This document shows positions 12,681 to 23,080 of a DNA stretch of 64,000 bases, piece by piece. Where the stretch lies: contig NC_039506.1 of assembly GCF_003672135.1 (NCBI RefSeq), forward strand, positions 24,522,497 to 24,586,496, written 5' to 3'. A program made the translations under genes and the position numbers. The first letter of the stretch is position 1, and each line of letters starts with the position of its first letter. The notes below the pieces were generated by a model. It ran no database searches, was not told the DNA's origin, and saw only the letters and a program-made list of their open reading frames with translations. This DNA comes from Ooceraea biroi (lineage: Eukaryota; Arthropoda; Insecta; Hymenoptera; Formicidae).

Positions 12681-13284
12681 TGTCAGCGATGTTCATTTTT
12701 TACATATCATTGGTAGAAATGTACTTGCCTGGATCCGCTATGACTTTGACGATACTTTGCAACTGATATGAGGTATCATCTCAGATGTCACCTCACTCGA
12801 TTTTTATCTTGCACTCGTAATTGCTCTAATAATTCCTCGTTGGTAAAAGACAATTTTCTTGCTCGAGAGTTCTCCAAAAAAGAAGACAAACTGCAATGGA
12901 TCGTTGATCGCTAACCCGAATATCCATATCGGTGAGGACATTTGCACAATATGTTAATTTGAGTGTGTTTAGCGAAACTTGTACTTAACAATGCGTACAG
13001 TGTACACGAATGTTAATTTGAGTGTGTTTAACCAAACTAACTTATAATGCTTAGTAATGAGTATACAAGTAGATATGAATATGCGAGGGCACGTAAGAAT
13101 ATGTATATAATAAGAGAAAAGAGTTTTCTTTTAATTATTAAGAGAAACAAGATAATAAAAATATTCAGACAAACTTTAGCAAAAGATATTTATTGATAAG
13201 AAGATATTGACCTTACATTATTTATATATTTATAAATTATTTATACTTTCTTATTATTTTTTTAACATTATTATTAGATTTTAT
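12681..13284. other. Intergenic region
   Basis: No gene seen. It contains a degenerate direct repeat, TGTTAATTTGAGTGTGTTTA, at about 12951 and 13011. Otherwise AT-rich and featureless. Confidence 0.45.
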
Positions 13285-14442
13285 GGTAATTATGTACTTT
13301 AACGGACCAATCTCCGATGACCTTGACCTTGACATATGTTGTCAAGGTCACCCTCCTGAGTGACCTTGAAGAGGTTTAGCCGTCGCTCGTTGTTTATTAA
13401 AAAGTTATTAACAAAAGAAGTTTAATAATTTTGCACGAATTTTCAGCTGTCCACGCGAAGCAAGGACTTGAGTTTGACATATATTACAAAGGTCACCTTC
13501 CTGAATAACCCGCACTAGGTTTCACCCTTCGCTCGTTGTTTGTTAAAAAGTTATTAACAAAAATGTTTAATTAATAAAGCATAATTTTACGATACCATAT
13601 ACGTTTACGAAAGAGTATATTTGATGGAATTTTAGCTTTAAATCAGAAATAGGTTTGGGTTAGGTTATATTTTCCGAAACTGGAGCCCCGGACACATACG
13701 CTCGTTTTCAGCCCGCTTCGCGGGAGGGCGGGGAGGGAAAGGGCTTTGCCTCTCCCCCCGCCGGAATCCGTGGCGTGTACTAGGTGATCAAAATCTGCAC
13801 GGTGAAATCTGTTACACTGGCCCTGGCGAGGGGGAGGGGCAACGCCCCTCCCCCCCCCCCGCCCTCTCGCGAAGCGGGCTGAAAACGAGCGTATGTGTCC
13901 GGGGCTCCAGTTTCGGAAAATATAACCTAACCAGGTTAGGTTAGGTTAGGTTAAATTAAAGCAGAGAATACTTTGTATTTAACTGTTTGTGCTTTTGGTT
14001 AAAGTGAAGAATACTTTGTACTTATATTAAAAGAAACTATTCTATATATTAACAATTCACTGCTTTAAATGACTTTCCTTTCTTCGTTCATATACATATT
14101 CGTCGTTTATATCTTTCAATATTCAATATTCTTTCAAAATAACTACTATATTTTCGAAATTTCTTTTGTTAATAACTTTTTCATAAACAACGATCGACAA
14201 TTAAAACCTAGCGCGGGTTATTCAGGAAGGTAACCTTTGTAATATATGTCAGTATCATGTTCTTGCTTCACGTGGACAGCTAAAAATTCGTGCGAAATCA
14301 TTAAACTTTCTTTGTTTATAACTTTTTAACAAACAACGAGCGACGGCTAAAACTTCTTCAAGGTCACTCAGAAGGGTGACCTTGACAACATATGTCAAGG
14401 TCAAGGTCATCGCGGCTGGGTCCGTTAAAGTACATAATTACC
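13285..14442. mobile_element. Nested palindrome: long-TIR element with a GC-rich hairpin core
   Basis: Two outer arms of about 280 bp (13285-13570 and 14160-14442) are inverted copies beginning GGTAATTATGTACTTTAACG. Each arm itself holds two degenerate tandem units containing AAGGTCACC and GCTCGTTGTTTGTTAAAAAG. Between them is a second, independent inverted pair (about 13656-13760 and 13820-13935) that is GC-rich and includes GAGCCCCGGACACATACGCT. No open reading frame of note. This is probably a non-autonomous foldback transposon into which another hairpin element inserted. Confidence 0.8.
13934..13953 (+). repeat. Short interstitial TTAGG array
   Basis: Three TTAGG units plus a partial one at the inner edge of the palindrome. 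TTAGG is the insect telomere unit. A related GGGTTAGGTTA also occurs on the left side at about 13650. It is too short to be more than a seed or relic. Confidence 0.6.
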
Positions 14443-14639
14443 GGTATAAATATATCTGTGTGTGTAATTTTTTATTATTATTCTTCTAAAAAATCCATTT
14501 TATATAATCTTTAACTTGCTTATAAGTATTTTAAACATACATACTAACAACCTTTGGTAATTATGTTAAAGATTATATAAAATGGATTTTTTAGAATAAT
14601 AATAATAAAAAATTACACACACAGATATATATATTATAC
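14441..14639. mobile_element. Hairpin MITE abutting the JHAMT-2 stop codon
   Basis: About 200 bp with arms 14441-14510 and 14572-14639. The ends are GGTATA and TATACC, and the inner part contains AAAAATCCATTTTATATAAT and its reverse complement. The right end runs directly into the stop codon of JHAMT-2 (14642-14640), so that gene's 3' UTR should begin inside this element. Confidence 0.75.
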
Positions 14640-16550
14640 CTATTTGTATAATTCGGACATACTTTTTTGTGCGTATACTATCAACAGTGTATGTGAATCT
14701 ATAATAGTCATTTGATTCCGTTCGCCGTTGATACAAAAACGTGGATCATCCCCGCGATATTTAACTCTTGCTTCTTCATATACGTGTTTAAAATCTTCCT
14801 TCAATTCTTCTTTTTCGTCGCATGATATCTTATTCAGGACAAGAGAGATCAGCGAGGCTATCCAACATAAAACAATCATTATCATAATCACTGTTAATAA
14901 TAATCTGTTAAAGAAATATTCTCGCATATGTGTATTAAGACACCCGGTACGCAGAATACAGACATGCGCGTGCGGTGCCAGATGAGTCCAGAGCACACTG
15001 CGCACACGCGCCACGTTACTCTGTTCTGTTCGCTTACCGCGTGTAGAATTATAATAAAGTGTTCTGTGTGTAGCATAATATTGAAGTGAGTTGATTAATG
15101 CAAAACCTCTCTTTTAGAACAAACGACTAACAAGGAAAATACTTCAACATAATCAATTCTAATTATAATTATTTGTAATCGATATAAGGCAATGTTAATA
15201 AAAATCTATGACTAAATGAAGATATGCTAGTATTCATGAAATTTATAATACCGTTAACAATCACATGAAATAAATTTTACTTTGTATATGTATCTATTCT
15301 CTAGAAATACTCACATAATGCACCTTCTACATCCTTTACAGTTAACGTCATTTCTTGATGATCGCAATGATGAACTGTAAATCCAATATCGTTGAGCAAC
15401 TCTTTCAGTTCTTCGCAAGGTCGAGTAGAAGAATGAAATGGCGACAAGTATGCTCTGTTGTACTGTGTTGAAAACAATTAATGGTTGTAACATGAAGAAT
15501 TATAAAATAGATAGGTACCAAAATTTAAATAGAAAATGATATTTACTCGCATGTACGGCGCAGTGCGGATGTCTTGCTTCAAAAATTGACAGCATACTTC
15601 CAACGTGTCGTAGGATTTTAGCAAGGCTATAAGCATAGTTCCACCAGGCCGAAGTATGTCATACATATTTTGAAATGCTTGCCTGTTAAATTAAATAATA
15701 AGAATGAGAACTGACTTTTCCACTATATTTATATCAAAATATTGCATATACACATCTGTTCTGACATTCTTCTTGTAAAATTAAACTTGTTAACTTTGTT
15801 CAATCAAATTGACGATTCGTTTATAGAGTAGAACACTGTGTCTGGATTACGCGTTTTAAAGATTTCTCTCACCGAATGTCCTTGCACCAGTGCACTGCGT
15901 GAAACGAAAACAGATGATCAAACTCGGACACGTATTTTTTAGGCAGATTCGTCGTCTCCATGTTCAACACTTCGAATTCGATCCGTTTGCTGTCAACGTA
16001 CGAGTTGTTCGCGTATTCGATCATGATTTTCGAAATATCCGTGCCTGCATTGCGACAAATATCTGATTATATAATGTGTCACTTGTGTATTTGTTTATTT
16101 GTGTGTCATTTTTGTACATATATAATTATTAATTCTTGAGATACACTACCGTCAAAAAGTTTAAGACCAAAGTAACAAATAGAGTTTAAGGTAGAAATAC
16201 AAAATAAAAGTGCTATATTTATAATATTATAATATTATAAAAATTATAATATTATAGAAGTAAAGTGAGAAAACATTATCTTTTGGGGATGAAATTATAT
16301 AATTAAATCTATTAATTTCTTTGGTCCTAAACTTTTTGACGGTAGTGTATGTTATCTTTTTACCTATTATTGTTGCATCTGGATTGAGACTCGGCAAAAG
16401 TATGTTTCTTGTTACATCGCCGGGACCACAACCAATGTCCATGCACTTGCCCGATATTTTATTTAGATCTTCAGCGAAATCATCGGTTATCTGTAAAACC
16501 CACTTTTTTTGGAGATCATTCGTAGAGACGTAAGCAGCCGGACTTGCCAT
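14640..16550 (-). CDS. Juvenile hormone acid methyltransferase-like protein (JHAMT-2)
   Basis: Tandem paralogue of JHAMT-1. Exons (minus): 16550-16364, 16044-15873, 15682-15547, 15462-15315, 14857-14640; phases join to give 286 aa. Exons 1, 2 and 4 have exactly the same lengths as in JHAMT-1 (187, 172 and 148 nt). Motif I MDIGCGPGD is intact at residues 37-45. FSFHAVHWCKD replaces FSFYTLQWCND, and LRPGGTMLIAL follows. The start MASPAAYV was chosen because it aligns with MTSPTLYL of JHAMT-1; an in-frame upstream ATG at 16598 is possible. The exon 5 acceptor (GGATAG) was chosen by alignment, and an alternative acceptor 18 codons or so upstream would keep frame. The C terminus, YAQKSMSELYK, is longer than in JHAMT-1. 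Function as for JHAMT-1 is inferred from family. Confidence 0.85.
16144..16347. mobile_element. Tc1/mariner-type MITE in JHAMT-2 intron 1
   Basis: A 204 bp element with inverted ends CACTACCGTCAAAAAGTTTA and its complement, flanked by TA. Such termini are typical of Tc1-like elements. It has no coding capacity and ends only about 17 bp from the exon 1 donor. Confidence 0.85.
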
Positions 16551-16755
16551 GATGTTACTGCTACTGATGTAAGCTGGTAAATTAAGTCGAATCAACATTT
16601 TAGGCGGTTTTATATAAGCACTACACTTATCTCATAGTTTACTTCATACTTCATTGGCGGTTTACTGATAACATAATTATCTAATCTGTATCATTAACCT
16701 ATTAATTACTTTTAGTATTCTTGATTTTAGGAAAGTCTAGCAACTGTGACAAAAT

Positions 16756-16756
<1 letters not shown>

Positions 16757-16796
<40 letters not shown>
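16757..16796 (+). repeat. (TAA)n microsatellite
   Basis: About 13 TAA units adjoining the 3' side of the Penelope-like fragment, possibly a target or tail of that insertion. Confidence 0.9.
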
Positions 16797-16837
16797 TTAT
16801 AATAAACAAAATATAAATTAGAGTAAATAAACAATGT

Positions 16838-17745
16838 ATATTGATCAATACTGGCACAAAAATATATATTGAAGCACGTTTCGGCTTAGCATCAAGCCCT
16901 CTTCAAGTGCATATGTACATAAATCATTTTCTGTAATCGGAGAAACAATATAAATACAAAAATACAAAGAAATCACAAATAATAATAAACATTACACAAA
17001 CCGTACTGCCTGAAAATGATCCAATAAACGCGAACAAAGGTAGCGGGATAGCAATACATCCGTACCGAAAGAGTCACAAGTCAGGACTGACCCAGCAAAA
17101 CAAGAACTTAAGTGTTTACCAAAATACCGTCATAAACCTCCGACAAGTTCTCCGTGTCACGCTTGAGATTAATCACACTTGAATTTTTCTTTATAAAGAA
17201 CATTTCAGCAATCTCTCTCTTGTGATTGTTAGTTTTATAATGTAAAACGTTCTTCCTGTTCCAATCAAATTGATAACCACAAGATAGCCTGTGTTTACTA
17301 ACAACAGAGAGATTGCTGACCTGCTTGTTAATATCTTTTTTGTGTTCGTTAAAGCGACTGTCTAAGTGCCGTTTGGTTTGTCCGATATAACATGCATCAC
17401 AATTCATACAATCGATTTTATAAACAACACCGGTTCGTTGACCTATCTCAATCCTGTCTTTTCCGCGTCTAATCAGTATATCTAATTTCTTAGGAACCGT
17501 GTTCGCCACAAAGAATTGAACTTTTCGTAGTAGTCGTTCTAAATTTTCAGCTAAACCTTTTACATACGAAATCGCAATACGTTTACAATCAGATGCGTCC
17601 CTTCGTACAACTTTGTTAGTTTCAGCATCATTTATCCTATTAGCATCAATGTAATCAAGCGTTTGTAATCGTCTATTAATATGCCTATTGATAAAGTAGT
17701 CCGGATAACAGTTATATTGTTTATTTACTCTCATTGAAATTTTAC
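16838..17745 (-). mobile_element. 5'-truncated Penelope-like retroelement (GIY-YIG end)
   Basis: The open frame 17734-17108 (208 codons, no stops) encodes the C-terminal part of a Penelope-like element. It contains GVVYKIDCMNCDACYIGQT followed by RHLDSRFNEHKKDI, a GIY-YIG endonuclease core with the paired cysteines seen in these elements. Family members carry reverse transcriptase before this domain; here it is missing, so the copy is 5'-truncated as usual for target-primed insertion. The 3' non-coding part includes a hairpin with GGCTTGATGCTAAGCCGAAA (minus strand, near 16890). The frame is intact, which suggests fairly recent insertion, but the piece cannot move by itself. Confidence 0.85.
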
Positions 17746-17943
17746 CTGGCGGTTGGAGTTATTATTTACTTGGAAAATATAAATTATTTTAATTAAATTA
17801 ACATCATGTAATAAAATATAACAATTTATAATAATTATATATTTACATAAATATTATCATTAAAAATAGTTGAATTTATGATAAATGATTAAATATTATA
17901 TAACACGTGTATAAATAAATCATTATTTAGCTTTTCGTGTGAG

Positions 17944-19860
17944 TGCGGGAGTCGACTCGACGCGGTCAAGATCCTATGGATCACACCGCTCTGAGTGGAG
18001 CGAGAGACGAGTATCGTGATCACTCGCGATCATCGAAAGAGTTGGTCGTGAAAAGTGATGAAGATTTGAGTAACAAATTAACAGTTTATTGAAAAAAACA
18101 GAAAGAAAACAGTTTAATACAAAGTTTAAATTGATTCTACTCACTGAACGCGTGTGCTGAGGATGGGCCGCGAATGACGAGTGCGCCCGACCTGTCTAAG
18201 CGAAGATCTTGGTGTCCGTTAGACCGATCTGGCACGAATAGAGACTAGATTGCACTGGTCGGAACAAAGCGATTTCAACGTGACGATCGAGAGATATTAT
18301 TCTGAATTTGCTGAGACAAACAGGCCTGTTTTAAAATTATTCGTATCTGACTATCTGTGGTAACAACAATGTAATTCAAGACAAATACAAATACATAAAC
18401 GAATATACAGGGTGTCCCGAGTTTTAACCGACAAACTGCGGGAGCATATTCTACTAGTGGAAATAAGAAAAAATTCTTATGTCGAGTTTGCTTAGAAATG
18501 CTTTATTACAAAGTTATAAACCAATATTGAAAAGAAATATGAGATAAGTAACAACGGATTTTTTCACAAAAATAAAAATTATGTACGCAATGATTTAGTG
18601 ACGCATTTCAAAATGTTGTCCTTGCACATCGATACAAGCTAGACATCGACGTGGTACAGAATTTGTTACAGTACGACATTCCTGAAAATTTTGTTGCATC
18701 TCAGTAACTGAATTAGTAATTCGTTGCTTTAAATCTATCTGGTACTCTCCTGTTAGGAAATCTACGTTGATACTCTCGTACGGCAGCTTGTGCATTTCCG
18801 TCACAGAATCCGTACACGAAATGAATATCAGTGTATTCCTCATTTGAAAACACTTTTGGCATTCTGATAGTAATTGCTAGTTGACACGACGATTGAAATC
18901 TAACAGCTACTGTTGTGAAAGTAACAATCATACTGAATCGTTTCAACATAGTGAACATGAATACATGTGAATACACATAACATAAACATCTTCGACCTTC
19001 CAAATTCTACACTATGTTCCGTTGTTACTTATCTCATATTTCTTTTCAATATTGGTTTATAACTTTGTAATAAAGCATTTCTAAGCAAACTCGATATAAG
19101 AATTTTTTCTTATTTCCACTAGTAGAATATGTTCCCGCAGTTTGTCGGTTAAAACCCGGGACACCCTGTATAAACAAATATTACATATGAAATAATTAAT
19201 AATAATCAAGAAGAAATAAAACATAGATATAAAAAAATAATAATTTACACACTGTTCTGGATTCGAACAATGCGGATTGAGATAATTGCAGAATTTATAA
19301 GTTTTAAATTATTCTCTTTCTAACTCGTCGAGTTCTCGTTAGAATTTGCTATTTAACGATCTTATTTGTCTGTTTGCGCGCTATGAGAGTCACCGCGCAC
19401 GAGCTCTCTTGCGAGCAAACAGCTGATTTTCACGTGGAAACGAGAGAGATAAAGCAATGGCCAACAGAAATGTTAGATATGTAGTAGTACGAGATGAGAG
19501 GTAGAGAAGACGTAGTAGTTTATAACTATATAAAATAATGAAGGGGTAAAATCCCCGATTGAGTCGGTAATAAAAAAGCGAAAAAAAGGAAAAAAAAACG
19601 AAAGAACGATACGAGGAGCAGAACGGATAGCGACGACAGCGTTCCGGGTTGCGTACCTTTATGTTATGTGAGATTTGTATTTGTCTTGAAGTACATTGTT
19701 GTTACCACAGATACGAATAATTTTAAAATAAGCCTGTTTGTCTCAGCAAATTCAGAATAATATCTTTCGATCGTCACGTTGAAATCGCTTTGTTCTGACC
19801 AGTTCGATCTAGTCTTACGGTCAAACAGAACGAGTTTTGCTATCCGCATCGAACTCTGCA
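17944..19860. mobile_element. 1.9 kb composite insertion with GTGAG target duplication
   Basis: Starts TGCGGGAG and ends CTCTGCA, i.e. TG...CA, with GTGAG directly repeated at 17939-17943 and 19861-19865. These ends and the 5 bp duplication suggest an LTR-type integrase product. Internally, 18225-18400 and 19668-19840 are inverted copies of each other; both encode the reading SEQSDFNVTIERYYSEFAET in opposite orientations. A separate DNA transposon sits at 18408-19168. No intact gag or pol was seen. Class assignment is uncertain. Confidence 0.55.
18408..19168 (-). mobile_element. Internally deleted DDE transposon with DUF4817-type N terminus
   Basis: A 761 bp element bounded by TA and by about 145 bp terminal inverted repeats starting CAGGGTGTCCCG. 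On the minus strand, from 18862, it encodes MPKVFSNEEYTDIHFVYGF and then AAVREYQRRFPNRRVPDR, the helix-turn-helix start (DUF4817 type) of an insect transposase. It then jumps, out of frame, to a transposase-like C terminus near 18600-18720 (VPRRCLACIDVQGQHFE). The catalytic middle is deleted, so the element is non-autonomous. Its ends match those of the MITE at 7883-8313. Confidence 0.8.
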
Positions 19861-19952
19861 GTGAGTCGGTTTCGAGAATAAAAATACTTTTGAATTCTTC
19901 CCTTTTATCGTGTGGCATCTTGTCAATATATTCAAAGACGGACAATATCGAA

Positions 19953-21069
19953 CCTGAACAGAGGACAAGTTGCTTGTATTGAATCAGAATTATAATTATT
20001 ATTTCTCTATGGCTAGTAATATCGGATTATTATTTTCTTTTTACCAAAGCCGAATAAACTTCGAATTCAGTAAGCCATGTGTTGTCTTGTTGCCACCTCC
20101 ATATAAATTTGACAAGATACTTATACTCAATAATACTTAAACTTATTTTCTGCAATGTGTATGGATGCGTTTCGTTTTTTTTTCGGAAAATCTTGATTAT
20201 TTTCACAGATCAATCTTGTTTGTTGAGTAGAATTCAAGATTCGTCCACGACATCGAATAACTTACAAATCCGGATTTTTCAGTGGAAAGATTTTATTGGT
20301 GTAGCGGCCGGCCGAGTGGAGAGTCTGAATACAAAATTGTGATCGCTCGCCCAGAGGTCGTCTTATTTTGATCTTAACTCCATTGTAGCTTCTAACGGAG
20401 TCTGATTTTTCGAATCTCTTCGATTTCGTTAATTGGATCGAACCTATCGATTCCCCCGAATCTTGTCAAATTTCCTTAAATCAACTCGAAATAAATCGGC
20501 AGGGATGTCACTATCAACGCGGCGCTTATCGTCTTACCTAAAAATCGGAGCTAAAACGAATATCCAATAAAGCACCGAACAAAACTTTTCATACAAATAG
20601 TTTGCTCTTAACACTCAGGAAAGATCAAAAGGCACGGTAGTGTCTCGCGCCAAGTGTACGCGCAGCGCGAGAAGCAGAGTGCCTCTTTTACGCGAGACGA
20701 CGTTTCGAGAGACCCTTCAATTATCAGATCTCAATAACGGCTGATCCGATCAACTTCTAAGTAGGCTCAATGGATAGTTTGGATTCGATGTGCATAAGAA
20801 AAGTGTTTTCATTTTTCTTCTACGTGTCCTACGAGCGGAGATATTGCGATGCAAAGTTCGAAATGTGACGATTTTACGATTAAGAAACTCCGTTTTCTCC
20901 ATCATCATCGTCAAGTGAGGGCAAGGGGGCTTACGGTAAAGGATAAGAAAAAATGTGACTCTCGCTGTTTCGCCACTAGATGGCTACATAGCTCGAGATG
21001 ACTCGTAAATGAGAGCCTATCAGAGTGAAGACATGAAAGGGTTTCCTCATGTCCGTCATATTTAATCGA

Positions 21070-21117
<48 letters not shown>

Positions 21118-23080
21118 TGCGTTCTCTCTCTTGCACTTTCTGTAGTGTTTGCACTTTGATCAAGTGTGAAAAGTGCAAGTAACAGTAACTATAAATATTT
21201 ATATACAGCTAATGCACTACAAAAGGAGCTTTTATATATAAATTAGAATTAAAATGTTGCTAACTAGGAAAATAGGTATTTATGCAAATCGGAAAATTTA
21301 TTATTTATTATTATCTATACTACATACAGACACATGCATATATACATACATGATATCGACTATGAATGAGGGAGACTTATTTCAATACAAATAAGTATTT
21401 ATTCAAAATACTTGGCGCTGCTAAACCGAATCAATATGTTAATTGCCTTAGTATTTAAATCCTTATAATCTAAAGATTATAATGCTTTCCTTATAACCTA
21501 AATGAATGAATGCGGGAGACTTATTTCAATACAAATAAGTATTTTTTCAAAATACTTGGCGCTGCTAAACCGAATCAATATGTTAATTGTCTTTATTCTC
21601 TTTCTTTCTTTCTTTCTTGTAGGTACGTGCGTGCATGTTTCTTTTTTAAAAAGATAACTTTGTTATGATATTTCATAACGTCTGCCGAGATTTGATTTTA
21701 TCAAAGACATAGATAAGTCTTCTAAAATAGAATCACGCTTTATTTTGGTATAATTTATCAAAAGTCAGCAGAAGTTACTCACAAATTTTAAATAAAAACT
21801 ATAAAAAAAGATAATCGTGTTATATATAAGAATAAATATATAATAAATATATAAGAAAAAATTGAAAGTAAATTTTCAAAAGAAAACTCTAAACATGGAT
21901 AAAATTTATCCAAACAAAATTTCGCTGTCTTTCTTATCGAAAACGATTAAGTGATAAAACATTTGAGTTATGACTTTCAACACAGAGATTAGTGAGCTAA
22001 TTTTAGGCTAGGTTCAGTGTTATTAACTTCTTATATTTTAAGAGTGGTTACTAACTCAGTGTTACTAACTTCTTATATTTTAAGAACGGTTGAAAAATCA
22101 GTCTGGGTAAATTTTACCCATGTTTAGGATTCTAGGGTTAAATTGATATTACGGTGTTACGATTATTATAACAAAATTTATTATGATAAAAACTTTCTGT
22201 TATATATCTATCATATTTAAATTTAATGATGCAGAAGATTCTACAGAAAAATGTTAATTCTACGTGTATACATAAGAATGAGTATTTGTACTTCGGTTAT
22301 TTTTAAGATGCGGTAGGTTTAAGATGCATGAGTAGAATCAAACAGTCTCTTTGCTATCAAATGTTACTCGGTATCTTTCTATCCAAACGTTTAAATATTC
22401 GTATTAAATCAGTTCAAAATCTTCTGCAAGAGTGAAGAATGAGGTTTTACTATAACGATGAGTTTTGATGTAACGTGCAAGTATTCGATAAAAAACGCGA
22501 TCGTCATACAATAATTGTATACAACACATTGAATAAGAGCATGTTAATCGCGGTTTCGTTTTGTTGCGTACAATTTTTAATCAACAAAGCATTCACATCA
22601 CGCAATATATGTCATATATATAATATATTGTACATAAAAACTTCATGTATAAACGCGCTTCATTATATACATTGAATTATATGACGTATATGTAACATTT
22701 TTCATATATTAATAGTTGCAATAAATTAACAGCGCAAATTTACAAGAATATTATAATGATTCTATAAAACAATATAATTAAATATAATATTTATGTATAT
22801 GTATTTACAATATTTAGTATAACCGGGTGATGAAATATGTATGAATTACAAATAAAAATTTTTTTAGTGAGAGAAAGCAAAATATATAATTTGAAATCGA
22901 TGTGAAAATCTGTAATATTTAGCTAAAATATGAACATGGACGGATAAAAATATTTCTCTTTCATGTATTTGATAATTAAATAAATATTGCTAACTTAATT
23001 TTACCGTCCCTCTAATTATGATGATAACTAGAATTTTGTGAAGATAATGATTAGTAATTAGTGATAAAACATTACTGACT
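19953..23080. other. Intergenic region with repeats, no gene
   Basis: No supported gene. It contains a (GA)n microsatellite at 21070-21115, a spaced direct duplication of about 86 bp (21364-21449 and 21508-21593), and a 42 bp period repeat at about 22014-22095 (ACTTCTTATATTTTAAGA twice). No JHAMT exons 1-4 matching the orphan exon 5 were found here. Confidence 0.5.
21364..21593 (+). repeat. Direct duplication, offset 144 bp
   Basis: Two copies of about 86 bp beginning GGGAGACTTATTTCAATACA and containing CTTGGCGCTGCTAAACCGAA, with few differences. It may mark a local tandem duplication with decay of the intervening part. Confidence 0.85.

Larger units (their letters stand above)
17840..19952 (-). 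pseudogene. Orphan JHAMT last exon split by an insertion
   Basis: A canonical acceptor (TGTTCAG) at 19953-19954 is followed by SILSVFEYIDKMPHDKREEF, closely matching exon 5 of JHAMT-1 (SILSIFELNLDKMPHDLKEEF). After about 30 codons the exon is interrupted by the 17944-19860 insertion. The exon end and 3' flank resume at 17943-17840, where the sequence matches the 3' flank of JHAMT-1 (ATGATAAATGATTAAATA and surroundings). The middle of the exon is also missing. No exons 1-4 were found upstream. This marks a third or fourth JHAMT unit, now dead. Confidence 0.75.

Noticed and set aside
16880..16915. Possible hammerhead ribozyme in the Penelope-like element
   Set aside because: The sequence GGCTTGATGCTAAGCCGAAA forms a simple hairpin, but the CTGATGA core is not matched and I cannot fit the required three stems.
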